Source of the DNA: Pseudomonadota bacterium
GTDB taxonomy: Bacteria; Pseudomonadota; Alphaproteobacteria; Acetobacterales; Acetobacteraceae
NCBI GenBank assembly: GCA_021826425.1
Contig: JAKAZY010000003.1
Coordinates: 1 to 38,797 of the forward strand
Direction: 5' to 3'
Length of the DNA stretch: 38,797 nucleotides
Positions 29,578-38,797 of this stretch are shown piece after piece (within the stretch, counting starts at the first letter, position 1; each line of letters opens with the position of its first letter). A program made the translations under genes and the position numbers. The notes under the pieces are model-generated. The model was given only the letters and a program-made list of their open reading frames with translations. It searched no databases and was not told the DNA's origin.

Positions 29578-31181
29578 GCGGGGGCCCAGCCAAACCCGGC
29601 GGCATTGGCCGGCAAGCGCGGTCCTGGCTTTCCCGGCTTCAAAACCTGCGCCCTGTCAGCGGACCGGACGCGCCGGCTCTTTCCCTGCGGGACCCCTGGC
29701 CGGGCGACCCCGCCCGTGGCGCCAGGCTGGTGATGGGGGAACTGGAATTCGGCGGCGCCGTGCTGCCCGTGCATCACGATATCTTCGCTGCCGCCCCCGG
29801 CGCCACCCGCCTGTTGCGCGCGCATCTGCACGGTTTCACCTGGCTGCGGGATTTGCGCGCCCTGGGCACGGATGCTGCCCGTTCCCGCGCCCGCGCCCTG
29901 GTGCTGGATTTCATCGACACACCAAAGCCCGATCCCATCGCCTACGCGCCGGATGTGGCGGGTGCGCGGCTGGCCTCCTGGCTCGGCCATTATGATTTTT
30001 TCGCCGCCTCGGCGGATGACGAGTTCCGCCAGGCGCTGATGTCCCGGCTGGTACAGGATGCCCGCACGCTCTCAGCCGCCCTGCCCGCCGAGTTTTTGGA
30101 TGGCCGGGCGCTGACCGCGCTGAAGGGCCTCACCGCCGCCGCTATCGCCATGCCAGAGCATGCACAATACCTGCCCCGGGTGCTTAAATTCCTGGCGCCG
30201 GAACTGGTCCGGCAATTCTACCCGGATGGCTGCCATATCGAGCGCAGCCCCGCCGCGCATCTGCTGGCCTTGCAGGACCTCACGGAAATCCGCGCCCTCA
30301 TGCAGGTGGGCAGCAAAACCCCGCCCACGGAGCTGCTCACCACCATCGAGCACGCCGCCGCCGCTATGCGGGCTCTGCGCCATGGCGATGGCGGCCTGGC
30401 TTTGTTCAACGGCTCCAAGGAGGAGCTACCCAATCTTGTCGATCTCGTGCTGGCCCAGGCCGGGCGCGCCCGCGGCACGCTGGCGCATCTCAAAGCCAGC
30501 GGGTTGTTCCGCCTCGCCGCCGCCAAAGCCGTGCTGTTCATGGATGCGGGGGCGCCCGCCGCACCAGGGCTGGACCGCTTTGCCCATGCCGGCACGCTGG
30601 GGTTTGAATTTTCCTTCGGCAAAGACCGTCTTATCGTGAATTGCGGCGCCGCCCCGGCTTTGGCCGGAGACTGGGCCAGCGTTTTGCGCGCCAGCGCTGC
30701 GCATTCCACCCTCATCATCGCCGACACGTCTTCCGCCGATATCAAGGACACCGGCCTTGGCCGCCGCCCCACCAATGTAAACGTCATCCGCCAGGATGCC
30801 GGCGGCATCGCCTGGATCGAGGCCAATCACGATGGCTGGAAGCAGGTTTTTGGCGCGATCCATCACCGCCGCCTCGGCCTTTCCGAAAACGGCGAGGAAT
30901 TGCAGGGCGAGGACGCGATCGAGGCGGAAACCCCGCAACCGTTCAACATCCGGTTCCATCTGCACCCCAATGTTACCACCAGCCTGGCCCAGGATGACGA
31001 AACCGTGCTGCTGCGCACCCCCTCGGGCCTTGGTTTCCGGCTGAAGGCGGAAGGCGCTGTGCCCCACATCGAAAGCAGCGTGTATTTTGGCCAATCCGAA
31101 CCACGCCGGGCCGAGCAGATCGTGCTGCCTGGCCATCAGGATGGTCCGCAACACATCAAATGGACCATTACGAAGGCCTGA
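29574..31181 (+). CDS. Heparinase II/III family protein
   Basis: C-terminal heparinase-like region (LIVNCGAAPALAGDWASVLRASAAHSTLIIADTSSADI); N-terminal helical LASWLGHYDFFAASADDEFRQAL. Confidence 0.87.
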   Translation: MSGGPAKPGGIGRQARSWLSRLQNLRPVSGPDAPALSLRDPWPGDPARGARLVMGELEFGGAVLPVHHDIFAAAPGATRLLRAHLHGFTWLRDLRALGTDAARSRARALVLDFIDTPKPDPIAYAPDVAGARLASWLGHYDFFAASADDEFRQALMSRLVQDARTLSAALPAEFLDGRALTALKGLTAAAIAMPEHAQYLPRVLKFLAPELVRQFYPDGCHIERSPAAHLLALQDLTEIRALMQVGSKTPPTELLTTIEHAAAAMRALRHGDGGLALFNGSKEELPNLVDLVLAQAGRARGTLAHLKASGLFRLAAAKAVLFMDAGAPAAPGLDRFAHAGTLGFEFSFGKDRLIVNCGAAPALAGDWASVLRASAAHSTLIIADTSSADIKDTGLGRRPTNVNVIRQDAGGIAWIEANHDGWKQVFGAIHHRRLGLSENGEELQGEDAIEAETPQPFNIRFHLHPNVTTSLAQDDETVLLRTPSGLGFRLKAEGAVPHIESSVYFGQSEPRRAEQIVLPGHQDGPQHIKWTITKA

Positions 31182-31184
31182 TCC

Positions 31185-32198
31185 ATGCGAATCCTGCTCA
31201 CCGGCGGTGCTGGCTATATCGGCTCCCACACCGCCGCCGTGCTGGCGGGGCGCGGGCACGAAATCCTCATCCTCGATAATTTTGCAAATGCCGAACGCGA
31301 CGTGCCTGCGCGACTGAAGCGCCTCACCGGCCAGGACATGCCCATCATCGAGGCCGATATCCGCGACAGGGAAACCGTGACGGCGGCACTGAAAGCACAT
31401 CCGGTGGAAGCGGTGATCCATTTTGCCGCGCTAAAAGCGGTGGGCGAGAGCGAGACCGACCCGCTGCTCTATTACGACATGAACATCATCGGCACGATCC
31501 GGCTTCTACAGGCCATGCAGGCCGCCGGGGTGGTGCGCATCGTGTTCTCCTCCTCCGCCACAGTCTACGGGCAGCCGGATGCCTCGCCGATTCTGGAGGA
31601 TGCGCCCACGCGAGTGGAAAACATCTACGGCCGCACCAAGCTGGTGATGGAGGATCTGATCCGCGACCTGGCCCGCACCGGCAAGCTGAAAGGGGCGGCC
31701 AATCTGCGTTATTTCAACCCGGTCGGCGCGCATCCTTCCGCGCTCATCGGCGAAACCCCGCGCGGCGTGCCGAACAATCTCATGCCCTACGTCGCCCAGG
31801 TAGCCACAGGCGAGCGGGCGCATCTGAACATATGGGGTAATGACTATCCAACCCGGGACGGCACCGGCGAGCGCGATTATATCCATGTCATGGACCTCGC
31901 CGTGGCGCATGCGATGGCCGTCGAGCATATTTGCGCCAACGATGTCTCGGTCACCGTCAATCTTGGCACCGGCCACGGCACCACGGTGCTGGAGTTGGTG
32001 AAAGCCTTTGAAACCGCCACCGGGCGGCAAATCCCCGTGCACATCGCGCCGCGCCGCGCCGGGGATGTCGCGAGCTATTACGCCAACCCCGCTCTGGCCG
32101 CGCAGCTCTTTGGTTGGAAGGCGGCACTGGATGTCGAGGATATGTGCCGCGATTCCTGGCGCTGGCAGGCCAGGCGCGCGGGAATCAATGACATTTAG
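31185..32198 (+). CDS. galE: UDP-glucose 4-epimerase
   Basis: ILLTGGAGYIGSHTAAVLAGRGHEILILDNFANA, IHFAALKAVGES, YGRTKLVMEDL, RYFNPVGAHPSALIGE. Confidence 0.95.
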   Translation: MRILLTGGAGYIGSHTAAVLAGRGHEILILDNFANAERDVPARLKRLTGQDMPIIEADIRDRETVTAALKAHPVEAVIHFAALKAVGESETDPLLYYDMNIIGTIRLLQAMQAAGVVRIVFSSSATVYGQPDASPILEDAPTRVENIYGRTKLVMEDLIRDLARTGKLKGAANLRYFNPVGAHPSALIGETPRGVPNNLMPYVAQVATGERAHLNIWGNDYPTRDGTGERDYIHVMDLAVAHAMAVEHICANDVSVTVNLGTGHGTTVLELVKAFETATGRQIPVHIAPRRAGDVASYYANPALAAQLFGWKAALDVEDMCRDSWRWQARRAGINDI

Positions 32199-32242
32199 AA
32201 CCTGCGCTTTTCCTCACCCTTAGCTTGGCCTAAACGCCTCAC

Positions 32243-33379
32243 ATGTCCGACGCGCGCCCCACCCTTGTTTTCCTGATCATGGAAGACTGGTTCTTCGCCT
32301 CGCATTTCTGGGAACGCGGGCTGGCGGCGCAGAAGGCGGGTTGGCGCGTGGTGCTTGTCTCCCGGCGCAACCAGGCGGCGCGGGAGATCGAAGCCTCCGG
32401 CATCGAGTTTTATGCCGCGGCGCTGGATCGTAAACGCCTCAACCCGTTCAAGGAGCTGGCTTTCTCCCTCTGGCTGGCACAGCTCTACCGGCAGCTCCAG
32501 CCGGACGTGGTGCACCACATTGCCCTCAAGCCAATTATCTTCGGCGGCATAGCGGCATGGCTGGCGCGGGTGCCCTCCGTGGTCAACGCGCCCGTCGGCC
32601 TCGGTTTCGTCTATTCATCAAGCAAACCGTTGGCGCGGCTACTGAAGCCGCTCGTCACCCTGGCGTTACGGGTCACCATGACCCCCAAAAACGGTGTCGC
32701 CATTTTTGAAAACCCGGATGATCTCGCCGCCATGGTCGAAGGTGGCATGGTCCACCAGGCCCGCGCCAGCCTCATCCGGGGTGCGGGGGTTGATATCAAC
32801 CTCTTCGTACCCGCGCCGGAACCGGAAGGGCCAATTCGGATCGCTTTGGCAGCACGGATGATCCGCGAGAAGGGCATCCCGGATTTTGTCGCCGCGGCAC
32901 GGCTGCTGCGGGGGCAAGCTGAATTCTGGCTGGCCGGGGCACCCGACCTTGCCAATCCCAACCCGCTCACGCAAGCCGAGCTGAAAGCATGGGAAGCCGA
33001 GGGCGTGATAAAATGGCTCGGCCCGGTGAAGGACATGGCCGGGCTGCTCCGCCAGGTTCACATTTTCACCCTGCCCTCCATCTACCGCGAGGGCCTGCCC
33101 AAAGCCGTACTGGAAGCCATGGCCGCCGGGCTGCCCGTTGTTGCGACAAATATTCCCGGCTGCCGCGAAGCGGTGATCGACAATGAAACCGGCTTCCTCG
33201 TACCCCCGCGTGATCCCACCGCCTTGGCGGAGGCGCTGGGCAAGCTCATCGCCGATCCAGGCTTGCGCGCCCGCTTGGGTGCCGCCGGGCGAAAACGCGT
33301 GCTTGAAAATTTCTCAGATGAGATCGTCTGCCAGAAAACCCTGGCGATTTACGACGCCCTCAGGACGAACAGGCTCTGA
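32243..33379 (+). CDS. Glycosyltransferase family 4 protein
   Basis: [72 protein letters not shown]. Confidence 0.92.
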   Translation: MSDARPTLVFLIMEDWFFASHFWERGLAAQKAGWRVVLVSRRNQAAREIEASGIEFYAAALDRKRLNPFKELAFSLWLAQLYRQLQPDVVHHIALKPIIFGGIAAWLARVPSVVNAPVGLGFVYSSSKPLARLLKPLVTLALRVTMTPKNGVAIFENPDDLAAMVEGGMVHQARASLIRGAGVDINLFVPAPEPEGPIRIALAARMIREKGIPDFVAAARLLRGQAEFWLAGAPDLANPNPLTQAELKAWEAEGVIKWLGPVKDMAGLLRQVHIFTLPSIYREGLPKAVLEAMAAGLPVVATNIPGCREAVIDNETGFLVPPRDPTALAEALGKLIADPGLRARLGAAGRKRVLENFSDEIVCQKTLAIYDALRTNRL

Positions 33380-33407
33380 GGAAACCCGCATAGGGGCAAA
33401 ATACCGC

Positions 33408-33761
33408 TTACTGGCCAGGTGAAAGCTCGGCCAAATCCGCGTTCACTTCGTTGAGCTTGCTTTGCGGCAACTGCCCGCCAGAAAGCGAGGCAAGTTGCGA
33501 CAGGCTCATGCAGGAAAACAACATATAATGCGGATTTTTCATCACGCCCGGCACATCGCGGTCCAGCACGGCCTTGCCACGATCATCCGCCGCAATCCTG
33601 TCGATCGGCGTTTCCACGGTAAAAACCGAGGCCGGGGCGGGCTTGCTAACCGCCGCCTGCATGCTGGGCGATGAAGCGCACCCGCCGAGGCATGCCAGCC
33701 CAGCCAAACCAAGCATCACAAAGCCCTGCCGCGCCTGCCTAGACTGAGACTGCCAGACCAT
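33408..33761 (-). CDS. Small predicted lipoprotein of unknown function
   Basis: Lipobox-like LAGLACLGGCASSP; 117 aa. Confidence 0.6.
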   Translation of the reverse strand: MVWQSQSRQARQGFVMLGLAGLACLGGCASSPSMQAAVSKPAPASVFTVETPIDRIAADDRGKAVLDRDVPGVMKNPHYMLFSCMSLSQLASLSGGQLPQSKLNEVNADLAELSPGQ

Positions 33762-33939
33762 GTCACGAACCTCCAGAGACTGGATGGCCAGACTATACTG
33801 GCCATGGTCAGATCATAAATAAATATTCGCTTACACTGCGATAATTTTGCCACAGCCACCAAGCCTTAAATTTTAGACACGCCGGCGTCACGCCCGCCGC
33901 AACCCGCTTGCATCCGCTTTTCGCCCATGCGAAACCCTA

Positions 33940-34014
33940 GCGCCTTCACGTAACTGGCGCTCAGATGGTCACCATCGGGGAGCGTGGGGGGCATCGCCGC
34001 GCGCCTGGGCATCG
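33940..34014 (+). promoter_or_regulatory. ZTP (pfl-motif) riboswitch candidate upstream of purH
   Basis: ACGTAACTGGCGCTCAGATGGTCACCATCGGGGAGCGTGGGGGGCATCGCCGCGCGCCTGGGCATC carries ACUGGCG, GGGGAGC and CGCCUGGGCA in the expected order, immediately before purH. Confidence 0.8.
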
Positions 34015-34041
34015 CATCGTCGTTCATAACGGAGCCGCCTC

Positions 34042-35598
<1,557 letters not shown>

Positions 35599-35615
35599 TC
35601 GGGTATGAGGAGTTT

Positions 35616-36047
35616 ATGCCGATGACCCTGCCCTTCACCCTCCCGGACTGGATGCCAGGATGGCTGGCCCTGGCCCTCGCCGTTCCGGCTCTGCTCTGGG
35701 TCCTGGCTTTCCTGATGGTTCCTTTCAGCGTCTTCGGCGTGAAGGCGCGGCTGGAAACCCTGGAGAGTGAACTTGAGTCCCTGCACGATGAACTGCGCAT
35801 CATGCAGATGCGGGCCGCGGGGATTATCACCCCCCCGGTGCGCAGCACAGAACATTACGATGAAGTACCGAATTTCGGTCAGTTGAAGCGCGGACACGCC
35901 GCAACACCTTTCGAGGAGCCCCCGGCACCAAAGCGCCCGCCCATCCCAACACCTGAGCCGCGCGGTCCCGCGCCGCGGGATTTGTCCGCCTTCCGGGACC
36001 GCCCCACACCGCCGCGCGCACGCCGCACGGAACCCCGGCTGGACTGA
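35616..36047 (+). CDS. Hypothetical protein with one N-terminal TM segment, short coiled coil and Pro/Arg-rich tail
   Basis: ATG preceded by GAGGAG; WLALALAVPALLWVLAFLMVPFSVFGVKARLETLESELESLHDELRIMQ. Confidence 0.75.
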   Translation: MPMTLPFTLPDWMPGWLALALAVPALLWVLAFLMVPFSVFGVKARLETLESELESLHDELRIMQMRAAGIITPPVRSTEHYDEVPNFGQLKRGHAATPFEEPPAPKRPPIPTPEPRGPAPRDLSAFRDRPTPPRARRTEPRLD

Positions 36048-36084
36048 GAGGCTTCAGTGTATTGCCGTGACGTCTGCCATCACT

Positions 36085-36108
36085 CTTGTGGTATTAAATT
36101 ACCACAAG
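36085..36108. promoter_or_regulatory. Perfect inverted repeat CTTGTGGTA-TTAAAT-TACCACAAG upstream of rplM
   Basis: 9-bp stem, 6-nt loop, 65 bp before the rplM start. Confidence 0.5.
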
Positions 36109-36172
36109 CTAAACCCCTTGACCTTCCTGCTGATCTTCCTCATAAGCCGCCCACTATTCTTTGGGTGAGCAT

Positions 36173-36637
36173 ATGAAAACGACGATTTCCATCAAACCCG
36201 CGGACGTGAAGAAGGACTGGGTCCTGATCGACGCCGAGGGGCTGATCCTTGGTCGCCTTGCTGCGATCGTGGCTAACCGCCTGCGTGGCAAGCACAAGGC
36301 TACCTTCACCCCGCATGTCGATTGCGGGGACAACATCATCATCGTCAACGCCGAGAAGGTGAAGGTGACCGGCAAGAAGGCGGAAGATTCCGTATTCTAC
36401 TACCACACCGGCTACGCGGGCGGCATCAAAGGCCGTACCATAAACGAGCGTCTGGCGGGCAAGAATCCGCAAAGCGTTGTCGAGAAGGCGGTTGAGCGCA
36501 TGATCACGCGCGGCCCGCTGCAGCGCCAGCAGATGAAGAACCTGCATGTCTATGCCGGCCCCGAACACCCGCACGCTGCCCAGCAGCCAAAGACCCTCGA
36601 CGTCGCCGCGCTGAACCCCAAGAACAAGAGGGCCTGA
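36173..36637 (+). CDS. rplM: 50S ribosomal protein L13
   Basis: [48 protein letters not shown]. Confidence 0.97.
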   Translation: MKTTISIKPADVKKDWVLIDAEGLILGRLAAIVANRLRGKHKATFTPHVDCGDNIIIVNAEKVKVTGKKAEDSVFYYHTGYAGGIKGRTINERLAGKNPQSVVEKAVERMITRGPLQRQQMKNLHVYAGPEHPHAAQQPKTLDVAALNPKNKRA

Positions 36638-36641
36638 GATC

Positions 36642-37133
36642 ATGTCCGAAACAAATAATGCTTTCGCCGGTCTGAAGGACCTCCAGCCCGCCACCGGCGC
36701 CACCTCTGACGCCCCCGCCCAGAAGCGCGAGCCCAAGCGTGACGCGCAGGGCCGTTCCTACGCCACTGGCCGCCGCAAGAACGCCATTGCCCGCGTGTGG
36801 GTGAAGCCCGGCAAGGGCGAGATCACCATTAATGGCAAGAAGGCACCGGCTTACTTTGCCCGCCCCGTGCTGCGCATGTTGATTACCCAGCCCTTCCTGG
36901 TGGCAGACCGCTATAACCAGTTCGACGTATATTGCACCGTTAACGGCGGCGGCCTTTCCGGCCAGGCTGGCGCGGTTCGCCACGGCATCTCCCGTGCGCT
37001 CACCCTCTTCGAGCCGGAGCTGCGCCCGATCCTGAAGGCCGCAGGCTTCCTCACCCGTGACCCGCGTATGGTCGAGCGTAAGAAGTACGGTAAGCCGAAA
37101 GCCCGCCGCAGCTTCCAGTTCTCCAAGCGCTAA
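36642..37133 (+). CDS. rpsI: 30S ribosomal protein S9
   Basis: [27 protein letters not shown]-terminal [25 protein letters not shown]. Confidence 0.97.
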   Translation: MSETNNAFAGLKDLQPATGATSDAPAQKREPKRDAQGRSYATGRRKNAIARVWVKPGKGEITINGKKAPAYFARPVLRMLITQPFLVADRYNQFDVYCTVNGGGLSGQAGAVRHGISRALTLFEPELRPILKAAGFLTRDPRMVERKKYGKPKARRSFQFSKR

Positions 37134-37158
37134 GTCTCAGACTTCAATTTATTCAATT

Positions 37159-37195
37159 AAAACAGGGACTTGATGTAGATCAGGTCCCTGTTTTT
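37159..37195 (+). terminator. Intrinsic terminator of rplM-rpsI
   Basis: AAAACAGGGAC ... GTCCCTGTTTTT stem followed by a T-tract. Confidence 0.88.
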
Positions 37196-37200
37196 ACATT

Positions 37201-37270
37201 CACAGACGCTTTACAGACCCTTGTTTCCAACGCTGTTTCCAGTTAGCGTTTTGCACAGAACTTTCACAGA
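37201..37270. repeat. Phased CACAGA direct repeats with central inverted repeat AACGCT/AGCGTT upstream of the integrase
   Basis: CACAGA at 37201, 37254 and 37265, TACAGA at 37212; each pair spaced 11 bp; inverted repeat 37229-37250. Confidence 0.55.
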
Positions 37271-37288
37271 AATTGTGGAGTTTGGATC

Positions 37289-38587
37289 ATGGTCGAGAGC
37301 TTCTACCAGCAAGCCCACCGCCTCCGAGACGGGGCCGTCATGGTGTACCGGCGAGGCGACACCAACCAGCAGGTCTATCAGGCCCGCCTGAAAATCCCCG
37401 GCGTCACCGGCTATATCATCCGGTCCCTCAAGACCCGCGACCTTCCCACGGCCCTCAACTTGGCTGAGGACCTATTCTACGAACTCCGGGCCGAGCAGAA
37501 GCTTGGCGTGGACGTGAGAATCGCCGGGAATCTCAAATTCAAGGACTTGTGGAAGCGCTTTTACACCGCTCACGAAACTGGCCTGTCGGTCCACCGCCAG
37601 CGGCTGCACAAGTTCATGTCCGAGAAATATTTTATCCCTTTCTTCGGGGATGCACGCGTGAACGACATGCCGGATGCCTTCGTCGAGCAATATTGGGATT
37701 GGCGCATCAATTACCACAATCCTGAGAAATGGGAGGATGACGAGAACATTCCGGCCAATGCCGCCCGCGTGCCCGCGCAAAAGACACTGGATATGGAGGC
37801 CGGAATGCTCCGGCAGATATTCCGCTGGGGTAAGCGCATCGGCTTCGTCAAACGCGAACCATGGATCAAGGCCACCAAAGTCAAGCACACCAAAGGCGTG
37901 GAGCGCAGGCCGTCCTTCGATGAAGCTGAATGGAAACAGATCTATACCTACCTGCGTGAGTGGGTGAAGGAGGGGCTGGTTTTAACCCCGGAAGAACGGG
38001 GCGGTCGGCTGCACCGCTCCGGCCCGAATGCGATGCACCGCTACCAACGCGAGCTTCTGCGGAACTACCTTCTCTTCATGGCCAATTCCGGCCTTCGGCC
38101 GAACGAAGCCCGGCAGCTCTGCTGGCAGGACCTGCGGATAGAAAAGGACGCCGAGAACAAACCCGCACTCGTTGTGGAGGTCGCACCCACAACCAAGACC
38201 GGCGCGCGCACCGTTGTCTGCCGCGAAGGCACGCAAGCCTATCTGGACAGGCTCAAACAACTCTCGCGACACGTCGAACCTGGCAATCTGGTATTCTGCG
38301 GCTATGACGGCAAGCCAGTGGAAAATTTCAACAAGACCTTCGCCAGCATCCTCTCGCGCTTGAAGCTGCTAAACGACCGGTGGGGCAAGCGCCGGACAGT
38401 TTACAGCCTGCGGAATTTTTACTGCACGCAGTGCCTGCTGTCCGGCATCCCGATTCACATCCTCGCCAAAAACATGGGGACTTCGATTTCCTATATCGAG
38501 AAGCATTACAGCCATGGTAATCCCCATGTGCCGACGGTGATGCAGGCGAAAGAACTTCAGACGAAGAAATTCAAGGCGAAAGCCTAA
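37289..38587 (+). CDS. Tyrosine-type site-specific recombinase/integrase
   Basis: NSGLRPNEARQLCWQDL (box I Arg), YSLRNFYCTQCLLSGIPIHILAKNMGTSISYIEKHYSH (box II with catalytic Tyr). Confidence 0.9.
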   Translation: MVESFYQQAHRLRDGAVMVYRRGDTNQQVYQARLKIPGVTGYIIRSLKTRDLPTALNLAEDLFYELRAEQKLGVDVRIAGNLKFKDLWKRFYTAHETGLSVHRQRLHKFMSEKYFIPFFGDARVNDMPDAFVEQYWDWRINYHNPEKWEDDENIPANAARVPAQKTLDMEAGMLRQIFRWGKRIGFVKREPWIKATKVKHTKGVERRPSFDEAEWKQIYTYLREWVKEGLVLTPEERGGRLHRSGPNAMHRYQRELLRNYLLFMANSGLRPNEARQLCWQDLRIEKDAENKPALVVEVAPTTKTGARTVVCREGTQAYLDRLKQLSRHVEPGNLVFCGYDGKPVENFNKTFASILSRLKLLNDRWGKRRTVYSLRNFYCTQCLLSGIPIHILAKNMGTSISYIEKHYSHGNPHVPTVMQAKELQTKKFKAKA

Positions 38588-38616
38588 GATCGCCGTTCGT
38601 ATTGATGCCGAGGCGT

Positions 38617-38634
38617 GGGCGTCAGATGACGCCC
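38617..38634 (+). terminator. Hairpin downstream of integrase, probable terminator
   Basis: GGGCGTCA-GA-TGACGCCC followed by TTCTGTT. Confidence 0.6.
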
Positions 38635-38641
38635 TTCTGTT

Positions 38642-38694
38642 ATCCGCCATGAAGATGGCGGCTTGAAAGCGCCGCCCGTAGGGGCGGTGCGGAT
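38642..38694 (+). other. Structured intergenic segment with alternative hairpins
   Basis: CCGCCAT-GAAG-ATGGCGG, GCGCCGCCC-GTA-GGGGCGGTGC, plus competing GGCGGC/GCCGCC and ATCCGC/GCGGAT pairings. Confidence 0.45.
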
Positions 38695-38797
38695 TGGGCG
38701 TGACATTCTTTGAGTATTCGCAAACCCTCTCTACCGACATGTTCCCTTAAAGGGCATAACATTCAGAAACTACGCGCCAATATCCTTGTAGCTGATT

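Noticed and set aside
38741-38760. Small palindrome CCCTTAAAGGG near the right end
   Set aside because: Too short to separate from chance; context continues outside the window.

Overview
This is a GC-rich alphaproteobacterial chromosomal window. Protein character and gene neighbourhoods suggest Acetobacteraceae (inference only). Most of it is conserved housekeeping sequence: cmk 3' end; succinate-semialdehyde dehydrogenase and omega-aminotransferase; acpS-rsh-rpoZ; folK; NYN-domain protein and uracil-DNA glycosylase; smpB-dapA; lytic transglycosylase-pgpA-cinA(C-term)-panB; ftsH-tilS-cpoB-pal; pheST; yggT-hpnN-RHH; tRNA-Ala(CGC)-rsmB; GT87-type membrane protein; rpe-heparinase-galE-GT4; purH; rplM-rpsI. 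The right edge holds a tyrosine recombinase that probably marks the start of an integrated element. I found no convincing new multi-gene system. The non-coding signals most worth a second look are: (i) a mosaic family of TAGAG-bordered palindromes, two of which supply the stop codon of the adjacent gene; (ii) a ZTP (pfl)-type riboswitch candidate before purH; (iii) helically phased CACAGA repeats and an inverted repeat between the rpsI terminator and the integrase; (iv) tandem, mutually exclusive hairpins after the integrase; (v) a perfect hairpin inside the cmk coding end. All calls come from reading the sequence; no database searches were run.
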